64,000 bases of DNA. It comes from Adhaeribacter aerolatus (GTDB taxonomy: Bacteria > Bacteroidota > Bacteroidia > Cytophagales > Hymenobacteraceae). The stretch is from positions 1-64,000 of the forward strand of contig NZ_BJYS01000007.1 of the NCBI RefSeq assembly GCF_007991635.1. Direction: 5' to 3'. Positions 33,098 through 42,605 of this stretch are shown in pieces (position 1 is the stretch's first letter; each line of letters starts with the position of its first letter). The position numbers and the translations under genes are program-made. The notes below the pieces were generated by a model. The model made no database searches and was not told where the DNA came from. It saw only the letters and a program-made list of their open reading frames with translations.

Positions 33098-34300
33098 TTA
33101 AGTCTTGTAGGTGGGCAACTTTTCTTCCACGTAAATTTCTGCCTGACGCGTTAACCGCCAACCGCTGGTACCCCGGTCTATTACTTTCTGAAACCAAATC
33201 CGGCTATTCTTCAGGTTTACAATAACTTGTTTCAGATGCACCGGTTTGCCATGTAAATTTAAAATTCGGTATGCAAAATCAATATTTCCTTCGGTAAAAT
33301 ATTCCTGGTGGTTTATTTTGGTAATGTAGTAAGCAATTGCAACGATCCGGTTAGGATTACCAGCGCCCGGCATTTTACGCGCAAAAAATTCTTCCAGCGA
33401 TGGTTTCAGTTCATTTTTATAAACGTCAAATTCATCGGCTACTATAGAATGGGCTGCCGTTTTCCGGGAAGCCGGCAACGCTCGGTGTGAATTTGCAGAC
33501 TGCTGCGCAAAGGCTATGGTTTTCCGGAGAGAACGAGGTGAAAATTTACTGTCGTTGGTGGCTGCCAATAGCAACTCGTTCGCTTTATCCAATCCCTGGG
33601 CGGTAAATTTAAATTCATTTTCTCGTACGGTGCATATATATTTTTTAAATAAGCTTTTCCAATTGGTTCCTAAATTCTTGAAACGAGTTTCGGTTAAACG
33701 CTTATCTTTATATTGTTGCCATACTACCTCTTTGGTAAAAGTACTGTTGCCATAACCCGAGCTATAGAAGGCATAAAGCAGTAACCATTCATTTTCACGA
33801 CAATCCAGTTTTACTTCCAGGTCGTTCAGGTGCGGGTAGGTGGGTGATCCTGGCGTTGATGCCGTGTATTCTTCTGCAACTGTTTCGGTATTTAGCTCCG
33901 TCTTTCCGGCTAAAGCAACCGGGTTTACGGCCAGGGTACCAGAAATATTCTCCTCCATTATATTTTCCCGGATAGTAACTGGCTGCCCAGGTAGCCGGCC
34001 GAATTTATTTTTAAGCAAATCGGCCATTACGTCTTTTATTTCTTTGCCTACATCATCGGTAAACTCTATTTCGTAGAGCCGCTCATCGCCGTTTTCCTTA
34101 ATTTTTATTTTATTAAAAGGCTTCTGTGCTTGCTGACCCTGATTTTCTCCCACGGGAGTACCACAGGCTATGCAGTGCTTGGCACCGGGCACCAATACTT
34201 CCAGGCAGTCTTTACATCTTACCTGATTACCGCATTGGTAACAGAAAATGGCCTTTTCTAAGGCCGTTGCACCGCAAGAATTGCAGATAATCTCTTCCAT
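33098..34300 (-). CDS. Double zinc-ribbon protein with two winged-helix-like regions
   Basis: 400 residues. Four CxxC pairs lie in the first 50 residues (CNSC, CYQC, CKDC, CIAC), giving two treble-clef/zinc-ribbon units. A flexible, low-complexity part follows (about 52-165). A compact region at about 166-255 reads LLLYAFYSSGYGNSTF ... TRFKNLGTNWKSLFKKY, and one at about 305-400 reads IVAIAYYITKIN ... FAYRILNLHGKPVHLKQVIV; both look like winged helices. The combination suggests nucleic-acid or protein binding, but I do not recognise the family. It stands alone beside a long spacer with DnaA-box-like sites. Confidence 0.7.
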   Translation of the reverse strand: MEEIICNSCGATALEKAIFCYQCGNQVRCKDCLEVLVPGAKHCIACGTPVGENQGQQAQKPFNKIKIKENGDERLYEIEFTDDVGKEIKDVMADLLKNKFGRLPGQPVTIRENIMEENISGTLAVNPVALAGKTELNTETVAEEYTASTPGSPTYPHLNDLEVKLDCRENEWLLLYAFYSSGYGNSTFTKEVVWQQYKDKRLTETRFKNLGTNWKSLFKKYICTVRENEFKFTAQGLDKANELLLAATNDSKFSPRSLRKTIAFAQQSANSHRALPASRKTAAHSIVADEFDVYKNELKPSLEEFFARKMPGAGNPNRIVAIAYYITKINHQEYFTEGNIDFAYRILNLHGKPVHLKQVIVNLKNSRIWFQKVIDRGTSGWRLTRQAEIYVEEKLPTYKT

Positions 34301-35095
34301 AATGCCTAGAATAAAACCATACCTATTTGCAGGTAGCTTAACAAATATAAGAACTACTTAACTAAATATAAGATAATATACGGATATTTTTCTGTTATGG
34401 ATAATTAACACTTATCCACACTTGTCTACAGTTATGGATAACTATCAATTATTAACATCTTTTAAATAAAAAGAATTTTAATAGAATCAATTTTTATCCT
34501 TATAAAAACCTTTCTTACAAACTAAATCCATCAGCTGCAAATATAATTTCATTTATAAGATTTTTCTTAAATAATCTTTACCTCGAAAACAACTTTTCGT
34601 CTGTATCTTATTTCTACTAAAAGAATTTTTATGGGTTTTTAATTTGATTATAGCATAAACTTGGCCTACCCTTAAGGAATATGTGTTAGTTTAATTTGAA
34701 TATAGCTTCCATAATCCAGGGGAAGGTTGGATAAGTCGGGAGATTAACATTAAGTAAAACTTAAGTTAGATGGTCAAAAGCGCAGGCCTAAATTAGGTTG
34801 GTATATAGTATAGTTTGATTAGGAATATTTGATAAATATTTGCCCGCTATTAGCTTACTGCGTTAAGCAAATGCAACCCCTCCCCTACCCTGCTATGCCA
34901 AACCCTACTCTGGTAATTACCTTATTCACTTAAAGCCAAAACCGCTATAACCTTTCCATGGGTTTGCCAGATGAGTGCCGCATTAAATATTATTACCCGC
35001 TTAGTGCCAGGATTTCAAGGCTCGCCAGCTTCGAAACGTAGCTCACCGGCCTCCTTTATTCCATTTAGTATTAATAAAAACTACGACCATAAAAA
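34301..35095. other. Very AT-rich 0.8-kb spacer
   Basis: The longest gene-free stretch in the window. It contains the cluster of DnaA-box-like nonamers listed separately (34396-34441) and otherwise no credible frame, RNA gene or repeat. Confidence 0.45.
34396..34441. other. Cluster of DnaA-box-like nonamers
   Basis: A perfect consensus box TTATCCACA (34412-34420) is flanked on both sides by TATGGATAA (34396-34404, 34433-34441), the reverse complement of TTATCCATA, one mismatch from consensus. It is followed by long A/T tracts. This may be a DnaA-binding cluster; no dnaA gene is present in the window. Confidence 0.4.
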
Positions 35096-35123
35096 AAGCG
35101 CTACCCTAATTGGAACAGCGCTT
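35096..35123 (-). terminator. Terminator of the PEP carboxylase gene
   Basis: AAGCGCT / AGCGCTT stem with a 14-nt loop, followed on the minus strand by TTTTTATGG, 22 nt past the ppc stop. Confidence 0.75.
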
Positions 35124-35144
35124 ATTTATGTCTGAAAAATTGCT

Positions 35145-37721
35145 TTAAGCTGAATTTCTTTCAGCATTAATAATCCCGAAAGAGCAACGCATCACCAGTT
35201 TTTCGTATATTTTTTTATCAGCGGCACTTTGTTCGGCTTCTTCTATTTCCCTGATTTTGGTTAAAGCGTATTGCTGTATGGTTATGAGAGGCAATTCTAT
35301 GCGCTGGCGCAGTTGAATAGATAATTGGTCGATCGGCTTATCGGCCATTAACTCGTTAGCACCCGATAAACGTAAAAGGTATTTTTTAGTGCGCTCAAAT
35401 TCTTCGTACATAATTTTCCAAAGCACCCCGTATTTGGAATGTTTGGCCAGATAAGCCGTTGCCGGAAAAAAGCATTTATTCATAGCCATTTCACAGTTAT
35501 CTAACAGGGTCTTGAAAAACAGCGACCCCTCGTATAATTGTTTTACTTCCTGCCACTGACCGGTTTCTTCTAAGCGTTGCAGGGCGGTACCTACCCCAAA
35601 ATAACCCGGCACGTTTTGCTTTAACTGGCTCCAAGCGCCCACATAAGGCACAGCCCGCAAATCGTCGAGGTTCAACTGGCCCGATTTACGCTTCGAAGGG
35701 CGGCTGCCAATATTTGCTTCAGCGTAATAGCGCAGGGGACTTACATAGTTCAGGTATTCCAGAAAGTCGGGATGATTTTTTAGCTCTTTATAAGATTCAT
35801 ATGCCTCCTGAGCTAAAGTAAGCAGCAAGTCTTCTTCCTGTGTACTAAGTGTAATTTCCCGGTCCGCAAATAAGCCATTGCTGATGCCTGCGTGCATTAG
35901 CTGCTCTATATTATAACGGGCCGCATCGGCTGTACCAAAGTTAGAGCTAATGGTTTGCCCCTGGATGGTAAGCTGAATTTCTTTATTCGCAATATTGCGC
36001 CCCATGGAAGCATAAAACTGGTGCGTTTTACCCCCGCCCCGGGCCGGTGGCCCACCCCGGCCGTCGAAGAATACCACTTCAATATCGTATTGTGTCGAGA
36101 TACTGGTCAGCTCCTCTTTGGCTTTATAAATACTCCAGTTGGCCATCAGGTAGCCCCCATCTTTGGTGCCATCCGAAAAGCCCAACATTATGGTTTGGGT
36201 ATGGTTGCGTTTAGCTAAATGCCGGCGGTAAGTTGGGTTTTCGTAAAGGGTTTGCATTACCGGAGCCGCATTCTTCAAATCATCTATGGTTTCGAATAAT
36301 GGCACGATATCTATATTCAAACGATCATGCTGCCAGCCACTCAGTAAAAACAAACCGTAAACCTCCATAATATTTAAGGCACTGGTGCTGTGGCTGATAA
36401 TATACCGGTGGCAGCCTTCGGGGCCATTGCATTTCTGAATAGTTTTAATTACCCCAATAGTTTCCAGGGTATCGCGGTATAATTCGTTACTGAAAATAGC
36501 CGGGTCAACCTTTTCATTTACCCGGAGCAACGCATCTATTTTGTCAGACTCGGGTAATTTTTGGTAATCGGCGGGCAAAGCCGTAGTTAATTCAGCAACT
36601 TTCTGCAACAACTGGCTGTGCACCGAACTATCCTGACGAATATCGAGCGAGGCAAAATAGAGACCAAACAAGTCGAGCTTATTTAACAGGCTTTCTACCT
36701 GGTTAATAAATAAGCCGTTATGAAACTTAGTTATAGTTTCTTTTATCTGAATTAAAGTATTCTGAATTTCTTCTTTGGTCAGGTCGGCTTTGTAACCCGG
36801 TACAAATAAGTTGTTATAAAGCCGCTGCTCTAAATCGGCCAGAAGATTAGCTACTCCTTTAAAAGTTAGCCGTTTTTTCAGGCGGCGTACCTCCAGGTAA
36901 TAAGATTTTACAATTCCGCCCCGCAGGGCTTCCGACACCTTTAAAGTGGTTTCGGCGGTAACAAACGGGTTGCCGTCACGGTCGCCTCCGGGCCAGAAAC
37001 CCATTCTAATTAACGGATTTTTAGTGTTAACCGCTTCCGGGAACTGGTTTTTCAGGTAAGATAATAATTGCCCGGCGGCGTTATAAAATACGTTTTCTAA
37101 GAACCAGATGAGGTTAACGGCTTCGTCGTAGGGTGTTGGTTTTTCCTTTTTGAAAAATGGCGTTTTGCCCAGCTGCTGCAAATAAGAATTCGTAAGCGCC
37201 GTGTTATCGTTATTCAGGGCCTTCGACAAATCGTTGATAATACCTAGCACCTCGCTGGGATAAAACTGAGTAGGATGCGCTGTTAATACCAGGCGAACCG
37301 AAAAATCTTTTAATTTTTCTTTCAGCTTAGCCTGCGCCCGGTTTTGCACCACATTGGCCTCTAAATTCTTGAGGGTGCCCAAGCCCTGCATATCGTTAAT
37401 TTGGCTAAAAGCCGCGTCTTCTAATGCATCAAACAAAACGACTTGTCGCTCAGCAAATTGCACGAACCGGAAAAGCAAATCCAACTGTTCTTTTTCAGTA
37501 CCATAGGTGGTATACTGGCGGAAGAATGAATCTATAATTTCGTCGGGACTGGCTTCTTTTTTTAAACCTTCTTCACAATGCAACAGGAATAAAGATAAGT
37601 AAACGCCTGTTTTTTCCATCCGGTAAAATGGAAGAGAAGAAAAAAGGCTGTTGTACATCTCATATTTAAACCCAACCAACGTTCGAAAAATCTGGGTAGG
37701 GTTGTTGGCATAAGCGCTCAT
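35145..37721 (-). CDS. ppc: Phosphoenolpyruvate carboxylase
   Basis: 858 residues. It carboxylates PEP to oxaloacetate to refill the TCA cycle. Signatures: VLTAHPTQFYP (catalytic His region), FWPGGDRDGNPFV, MLGFSDGTKDGGYL and FFDGRGGPPARGGGKT (the glycine-rich active-site loop). The protein is somewhat shorter than the usual 880-960 residues but has all motifs, as in other Cytophagales. A single gene with its own terminator. Confidence 0.95.
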   Translation of the reverse strand: MSAYANNPTQIFRTLVGFKYEMYNSLFSSLPFYRMEKTGVYLSLFLLHCEEGLKKEASPDEIIDSFFRQYTTYGTEKEQLDLLFRFVQFAERQVVLFDALEDAAFSQINDMQGLGTLKNLEANVVQNRAQAKLKEKLKDFSVRLVLTAHPTQFYPSEVLGIINDLSKALNNDNTALTNSYLQQLGKTPFFKKEKPTPYDEAVNLIWFLENVFYNAAGQLLSYLKNQFPEAVNTKNPLIRMGFWPGGDRDGNPFVTAETTLKVSEALRGGIVKSYYLEVRRLKKRLTFKGVANLLADLEQRLYNNLFVPGYKADLTKEEIQNTLIQIKETITKFHNGLFINQVESLLNKLDLFGLYFASLDIRQDSSVHSQLLQKVAELTTALPADYQKLPESDKIDALLRVNEKVDPAIFSNELYRDTLETIGVIKTIQKCNGPEGCHRYIISHSTSALNIMEVYGLFLLSGWQHDRLNIDIVPLFETIDDLKNAAPVMQTLYENPTYRRHLAKRNHTQTIMLGFSDGTKDGGYLMANWSIYKAKEELTSISTQYDIEVVFFDGRGGPPARGGGKTHQFYASMGRNIANKEIQLTIQGQTISSNFGTADAARYNIEQLMHAGISNGLFADREITLSTQEEDLLLTLAQEAYESYKELKNHPDFLEYLNYVSPLRYYAEANIGSRPSKRKSGQLNLDDLRAVPYVGAWSQLKQNVPGYFGVGTALQRLEETGQWQEVKQLYEGSLFFKTLLDNCEMAMNKCFFPATAYLAKHSKYGVLWKIMYEEFERTKKYLLRLSGANELMADKPIDQLSIQLRQRIELPLITIQQYALTKIREIEEAEQSAADKKIYEKLVMRCSFGIINAERNSA

Positions 37722-38040
37722 GGTGTTTTAATTAATTCCGAACAAATCTATCGTTTTCTTACAATTTTAAAGCTATTCCGGAATAAAAATTAAATAAATT
37801 CTGGCCTTCAGCCTTAACCATGCTAAGGATAGGTTCTTTTCCGGCAAAGATAACTTCAACTGGCTAAACTGATAATCTAATTAGATCAAAACAAAAGCTT
37901 CTGACTATTGTTTGAGAATTGGCAAAATGGAGCGGCCCGGTTATAAGAATATACTGTTTGGATTTCCTTTGGTAAACTAAAAGTTTAAAAGGAGTTTTTG
38001 GAATAACTGGAAAGCAAGCAAATAGGTATCTGAACCCAAA
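37722..38040. other. Non-coding spacer upstream of ppc
   Basis: AT-rich, probably the ppc promoter region. No gene or RNA is seen. Confidence 0.35.
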
Positions 38041-38289
38041 TTAACTCTTGGGTACTAAAATAAACTTTACCCCGTCGTACTCGCTGCTTTTAAAAGCTTC
38101 CTTTTTGATTGTTTCCAGGCGGTTTTCGTAGTTTTCAATAACCTGATCTGGAATAAAAAGTTTCTTGGTATTACGAAGGTCAAGAACCAATATGTAGCGG
38201 TTTGTCTCAACAATCTTAACCACCTGTTTTAAAAACAAGTGAGAAGGCTGAATAAGATAGCTATAAATATGTTCTTTTGTCCGTAACAT
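38041..38289 (-). CDS. Small hypothetical protein
   Basis: 82 residues, no signal or membrane segment. It reads like a compact alpha/beta protein (QVVKIVETNRYILVLDLRNTKKLFI). Codon use is coding-like and it sits alone between spacers. I do not recognise a family. Confidence 0.5.
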   Translation of the reverse strand: MLRTKEHIYSYLIQPSHLFLKQVVKIVETNRYILVLDLRNTKKLFIPDQVIENYENRLETIKKEAFKSSEYDGVKFILVPKS

Positions 38290-38548
38290 TTTTGGGTGAG
38301 TAGTATTTTTATATCATCGTTAATCTTTTAAAAGTTTAACTTTACACTCTCTTAACTGTCTATACTGAAAATATGATTTTTAGTTTTACTTAGAACAGAA
38401 TTTAACATTATTTAAGAGGTAAACAGAACCATACAGATGTTTTTACATTAATTTAAATAGGATTATTCACATAATTTCATTAGACTCTTAAGTCTGATAA
38501 ATTACCCTGCTCGCTATTTAATATTTAATTATAGCAATAATTAAAAAG
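38290..38548. other. Non-coding spacer
   Basis: AT-rich, with no gene seen. It ends at the terminator of the holin-like gene. Confidence 0.3.
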
Positions 38549-38577
38549 AAGCCTGCCCTGCTTAGCAGAACAGGCTT
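38549..38577 (-). terminator. Terminator of the holin-like gene
   Basis: AAGCCTG / CAGGCTT stem whose 15-nt loop contains a second small stem (CTGC/GCAG). CTTTTTAATT follows on the minus strand. Confidence 0.75.
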
Positions 38578-38601
38578 TGTAACTTTTTCAAAAGGCTTTT
38601 A

Positions 38602-39003
38602 TTAAGCCCATTCATACAGTTCTTCGGTTTTAGCCGGCTGTAAAGCCTCCCCGGCATATTCATCATCGGCCCGGGCCCGATCTACTAAAGTACTCGCAAT
38701 GGCCAGCGCGATTGCGATTATCAAGGCTGGCCAGAAACCTTTCACCTCGAAGTTGCGGGTAAGTTTATCCGCAATTTTTATAACAACAGCCGTAACTATT
38801 AGCTTAATAATAAAACTAAGCAGAAATAAAGTAAATAAATTACCAATAAAGCGTAAAACTAAGCCCACTGTTGCATTTAAAAGACCAATTAGCAGCGCCA
38901 CCCATAAGGCTGTTAAAAAACTTTTAACGTGAACCTGGGGCATCAAATAGGCTAATACTAAAAGCACACCAGCGCTTACCAGAAGATTAATGATAAAGTC
39001 CAT
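38602..39003 (-). CDS. Phage holin family 4 / YvlD-like membrane protein
   Basis: 133 residues. Four hydrophobic helices (about 3-20, 29-47, 53-78, 88-108) match the small phage-holin-4 superfamily (DUF360/YvlD), which is mostly chromosomal and not phage-linked. VLLVLAYLMPQVHVKSFLTA is its typical start. The acidic C terminus (DDEYAGEALQ...) is soluble. No phage genes are nearby, so this is a housekeeping membrane protein of unknown function. Confidence 0.8.
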   Translation of the reverse strand: MDFIINLLVSAGVLLVLAYLMPQVHVKSFLTALWVALLIGLLNATVGLVLRFIGNLFTLFLLSFIIKLIVTAVVIKIADKLTRNFEVKGFWPALIIAIALAIASTLVDRARADDEYAGEALQPAKTEELYEWA

Positions 39004-39617
39004 AGTTTTATAGATTTTAAAAGTCGATGTAAAATGATTTGTTCTACGAGACTTTCTTATTTTGGATTTTTTGCCGGGGATAATTTAGAAGTCGGATCAG
39101 GTTTACCTCTTTAAGAGAGTTAAAAAGCGAACCCGTCCATTCGTCAAAAGAGGCGAGTTATTAAGCTTATGGAACATCCATATATTTGCGCTTACTGCGC
39201 TGCTTTCTTATTGCTGGTGGATCACATATTGTTAATCACTGAGGAGCACCGGATTTTCACCAGGCCACATTAGCTGGTAGCAAACCTATTAGGCACGCCT
39301 CTCGCAGAAGAAAGCGCCACTGCAATTTCTTTAGTAGGAACCAAAAATAAGGTTACCTAATAACCATTACAAGCGGCTTTTCAAAAATGCGCAGGTAAAA
39401 TGCCGAAATACTTTACTTGTTTGATATTAGTAAGATAGCCTGAAAAAAATGAATCTTAAATTGAGTAAGTTAATTCATTTCCCACTGTACCTTTTTTATT
39501 ACCTTCTTAGTAATTCTTAATTATCGAACTGAAAATCAATTTATTATATCAGTTTAAATAAACTACATATATTTTAAGATGAAGATAAATAATCTCAGAA
39601 ATTTTGTTTAATTTCAC
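39004..39617. other. Non-coding spacer
   Basis: About 0.6 kb between divergent genes with no credible frame, RNA or repeat. The end carries the orphan TetR promoter. Confidence 0.35.
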
Positions 39618-39631
39618 TGAACAAACGTTCA
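39618..39631. promoter_or_regulatory. Putative TetR operator
   Basis: TGAACAAACGTTCA: 5-bp half sites TGAAC/GTTCA around AAAC, 9 bp ahead of the TetR start at 39641. Its position suggests autoregulation. Confidence 0.6.
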
Positions 39632-39640
39632 TTCATAAGT

Positions 39641-40210
39641 ATGAATAAATTTGAGCAACAACGAGAACAGAGTAAACAGCAAATAGAAGAAGCAGCCTTA
39701 ATCCTGTTTGCGGAGCACGGATTTGAGAAGACTTCTATCCGAATGATTGCCCAAAGAGTTAATATTTCTTTGGGCTTACTTTATAATTATTATGCTGGTA
39801 AAGATGAATTACTGAAAGAAATATTCCGGCGAGGCAGGCAGGATGCTCAGGTTGCCCTTACCCCTGACGGCGATAAAAACCGGTATAATGATATTGAAAA
39901 TCATATCCGGTTAACCTTTAAAATACTAAAGCAGAACCGTTCTTATTGGAAGCTGCTGCACGGTATCCGGATGCAATCGCCGGTTATTCAGAAACTGGAA
40001 GCAGAGATGAAAGCTGAAACAGAATTCATGCAGAAAAGAATAGAAGAAAATTTAATAAATGGCGGCATTCCTTTTCCGGGTTTGGAAGCGAAGCTTTTAT
40101 TTGCCACCCTGGATGGTATTACCAACCACTACCTGCTCTACGAGAACTACCCCGTTGATGATATAGCCAATTTGCTTATACTGAAATATCGGGAACAAAT
40201 CCGAAAGTAA
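39641..40210 (+). CDS. Orphan TetR-family regulator
   Basis: 189 residues. TetR HTH in residues 10-57 (LFAEHGFEKTSIRMIAQRVNISLGLLYNYYAGKDELLKEI). The ligand domain ends around 185. The nearest genes are convergent (hisIE) or 640 bp away (holin-like), so the regulated gene is not next door. The palindrome TGAACAAACGTTCA just before the start suggests autorepression. AcrR/FadR-like targets are possible but not shown. Confidence 0.85.
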   Translation: MNKFEQQREQSKQQIEEAALILFAEHGFEKTSIRMIAQRVNISLGLLYNYYAGKDELLKEIFRRGRQDAQVALTPDGDKNRYNDIENHIRLTFKILKQNRSYWKLLHGIRMQSPVIQKLEAEMKAETEFMQKRIEENLINGGIPFPGLEAKLLFATLDGITNHYLLYENYPVDDIANLLILKYREQIRK

Positions 40211-40307
40211 TGATACTAAAAAACAATTTAATGTGTGCTTTGGCCAAGGTTTCTGCTGGTGTAATGCCGGTGATGGTCTCCTGCCGGAATCTACCCTTTA
40301 GTTATTA

Positions 40308-40351
40308 TTAATTAGAAATATTAAGACAGTTAATTAGAAATATTAAGACAG
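40308..40351. repeat. Perfect 22-bp tandem duplication
   Basis: Two adjacent copies of a 22-bp unit beginning TTAATTAGAAATATTAAG (40308-40329, 40330-40351) in the spacer after the TetR gene. Confidence 0.9.
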
Positions 40352-40402
40352 CAGCAATACGAAAGTAATGTTAATTCAAATTATTTAACATAATGATTAC
40401 AC

Positions 40403-40453
40403 TTACAGAAAACAAAAGACTTAAAATACTTTAAGTCCTTTTGTTTTCTGTAA
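40403..40453. terminator. Bidirectional terminator between tetR and hisIE
   Basis: A 22-bp stem with one bulged C: TTACAGAAAACAAAAGACTT pairs with its complement (40431-40453) around a 6-nt loop. It lies between the convergent TetR and histidine operon genes and would end both. Confidence 0.8.
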
Positions 40454-40522
40454 CAGGTATATAAGAATTTACAACTGAAATGGTCTGAGGCAAAGCTAAA
40501 AATATAGGAAACCTATATACTT

Positions 40523-41137
40523 CTATCTTTTGTGTCTTTCTTCCAGCACCTGAATCACGTCGCTGAGTTTCATGTCGGAACCCGCTAACAGCACTAACAG
40601 GTGATAAAGCAAATCGGCGGCTTCGCCTTTCATGGGTTCCCGGTTACCAGCCACGGCATCTATCACTACTTCTACGGCTTCCTCTCCTACTTTCTGGGCC
40701 ATTTTCTGGATGCCGCGCTGGAAAAGCGAATTAGTATAAGAGTTTTCGGAAGGATTATTTTTGCGATCCTGGATTAAATTTTCGAGGTATTCCAGGAACA
40801 AAGCGCTGCCATTATGCGTGGGATAAACTTCTTTTTGATCGGTGAAACAGGTAGCCGAGCCGGTATGGCAAACCGGACCAACCGGGTTAACTTTAATCAA
40901 CAAGGTATCGGCATCGCAATCCTGCTGGATGCTAACCACATTTAAAAAGTTACCGGAGGTCTCGCCTTTGGTCCAGAGTCGATTTTTAGTCCGGGAAAAG
41001 AAAGTAACTTTTTTTTCCTGCTGGGTCTGCGCTAAAGCTTCCTCGTTCATGTAGCCCAGCATTAATACCTGCCCGGTGGCGTGGTCCTGAATAATGGCCG
41101 GGATTAATCCGCCCGTTTTTTGAAAGTCTAAATTCAT
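40523..41137 (-). CDS. hisIE: Bifunctional phosphoribosyl-AMP cyclohydrolase / phosphoribosyl-ATP pyrophosphatase
   Basis: 204 residues: HisI domain (about 1-105; [40 protein letters not shown] with zinc Cys) fused to HisE (about 110-204; [34 protein letters not shown]). Catalyses steps 2 and 3 of histidine synthesis. Last gene of the his operon, overlapping hisF by 4 nt. Confidence 0.95.
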   Translation of the reverse strand: MNLDFQKTGGLIPAIIQDHATGQVLMLGYMNEEALAQTQQEKKVTFFSRTKNRLWTKGETSGNFLNVVSIQQDCDADTLLIKVNPVGPVCHTGSATCFTDQKEVYPTHNGSALFLEYLENLIQDRKNNPSENSYTNSLFQRGIQKMAQKVGEEAVEVVIDAVAGNREPMKGEAADLLYHLLVLLAGSDMKLSDVIQVLEERHKR

Positions 41138-41889
41138 AAGCGTATGGGTAAATTCTGGGCAGCCAGGTAGTTTTTTAAATAAGGTATTTCTATTTCGCCG
41201 AAGTGAAAGATACTGGCCGCTAAAGCCGCGTCAGCCTGGGCTTCCTGAAATACTTCGGAGAAATGTTCGACGGAGCCAGCGCCACCAGAGGCAATAACCG
41301 GAATACTGACTTCTTTGGAAACTGCGCCGGTGATATCTAAGGCAAAACCATTTTTTGTACCATCGTTGCTCATCGAGGTTAATAATATTTCGCCGGCCCC
41401 TAAATCTGTAACCATTTTGGCCCACTCTACGGTTTCGTAAGGGGTTTCGAGGGTACCGGCCCGGCTAAATACTTTCCAGCCCTGAGGAGTGAATTTGGTA
41501 TCGATGGCTACGGTTATACATTGGCTGCCGAAGCGCTTGGCCAGCTCATTTACCAGTTCCGGAGTTTTAATGGCCGCTGAATTAACGGAAACCTTATCGG
41601 CTCCTTCCAGCAACAATAATTCCACATCGGCCACACAACTAATGCCACCGCCTACGGTAAACGGAATATCTAAATGGCGGGCAATATCCCTAACCAGCGC
41701 GGCAAAGGTTTTACGCTCTTCGTTCGTAGCGGTTATGTCCAGGAAAACCAGTTCATCAGCTCCCTGGCGGGCGTATTCGGCGCCGAGTTCAACCGGGTCG
41801 CCAGCATCCCGGATGTTCTCGAACATAATGCCTTTAACCGTACGCCCGTTTTTAATATCGAGGCACGGAATAATGCGTTTGGTTAACAT
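41134..41889 (-). CDS. hisF: Imidazole glycerol phosphate synthase, cyclase subunit
   Basis: 251-residue TIM barrel. It joins PRFAR with ammonia from HisH to give imidazole glycerol phosphate and [16 protein letters not shown] holds the catalytic Asp; a second Asp is in [25 protein letters not shown] and [11 protein letters not shown] are the phosphate-binding and late loop motifs. It overlaps hisA by 7 nt and hisIE by 4 nt. Confidence 0.96.
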   Translation of the reverse strand: MLTKRIIPCLDIKNGRTVKGIMFENIRDAGDPVELGAEYARQGADELVFLDITATNEERKTFAALVRDIARHLDIPFTVGGGISCVADVELLLLEGADKVSVNSAAIKTPELVNELAKRFGSQCITVAIDTKFTPQGWKVFSRAGTLETPYETVEWAKMVTDLGAGEILLTSMSNDGTKNGFALDITGAVSKEVSIPVIASGGAGSVEHFSEVFQEAQADAALAASIFHFGEIEIPYLKNYLAAQNLPIRL

Positions 41890-42605
41890 ACAAATCGTTT
41901 TAATTCGAGCAGGGTAATGGTGCCCTCGTAAATAGCTTTGCCAATAATGGCCCCGAACAGACCGGCTGCTTCTAATTCTTCTAAGTCCTGGATGGTGGTT
42001 ACACCGCCACTAGCAATAATCTGGGCTTCCGGGTAGGTTTTTACCAGGTTGGTGTAAGTTTCGGTAGCGGGGCCTTGCAGTTTGCCGTCTTTACTAACAT
42101 CGGTACAAATAAAAGTACTGGCGCCTTTTGCTAAGTAATCCGAAACAAAATTAGCTACCGTAATATCTGATTGATCAGCCCAGGCATTGATGGAGATGGT
42201 GTTGTCCCGGAAATCGGCCCCAATAAATATTCTTTCCTCACCGTATTTTGCCAGCCACTGGGTAACCGTTTCGGGTTCGCGTACGGCAATACTGCCAGCA
42301 GTAATGTGCCCGGCTCCCGCCGAAAAGGCCTGTTCTATCGCTTCTTGTGATTGAATGCCACCGCCAAAATCAATATCCAGGTTGGTTGCTTTAGCAATAG
42401 CTTCGAGCACGGCTAAGTTTACTGGTTTGCGGGCGCGGGCACCATCCAAATCTACTAAGTGCAGGTGCGTAATACCTTCGCCTTCAAAACGCTTGGCTAC
42501 TTCTACCGGGTTGCTGTCGTAGGTTTTTTGCTGACTGAAATCGCCTTCGGTGAGGCGCACACATTGGCCGTTAATAATATCAATAGCCGGAATAATTCGC
42601 ATCAT
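41883..42605 (-). CDS. hisA: ProFAR isomerase (HisA)
   Basis: 240-residue TIM barrel, homologous to HisF. It isomerises ProFAR to [22 protein letters not shown] contains the catalytic Asp, HLVDLDGA and DFGGGIQS the barrel motifs, [15 protein letters not shown] the second catalytic Asp loop, and [11 protein letters not shown] the phosphate site. It overlaps hisH by 4 nt. Confidence 0.96.
   Translation of the reverse strand: MMRIIPAIDIINGQCVRLTEGDFSQQKTYDSNPVEVAKRFEGEGITHLHLVDLDGARARKPVNLAVLEAIAKATNLDIDFGGGIQSQEAIEQAFSAGAGHITAGSIAVREPETVTQWLAKYGEERIFIGADFRDNTISINAWADQSDITVANFVSDYLAKGASTFICTDVSKDGKLQGPATETYTNLVKTYPEAQIIASGGVTTIQDLEELEAAGLFGAIIGKAIYEGTITLLELKRFVC

Noticed and set aside
34396-34441. 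Firm call of the chromosome origin
   Set aside because: The boxes are suggestive, but gene orientation does not switch here and no dnaA-type gene is near; kept only as a candidate cluster.
38602-39003. Prophage remnant suggested by the holin-family protein
   Set aside because: The holin-4/YvlD superfamily is mostly chromosomal, and no other phage gene is nearby. The S74-domain protein at 26160 is far away and carries a signal peptide.
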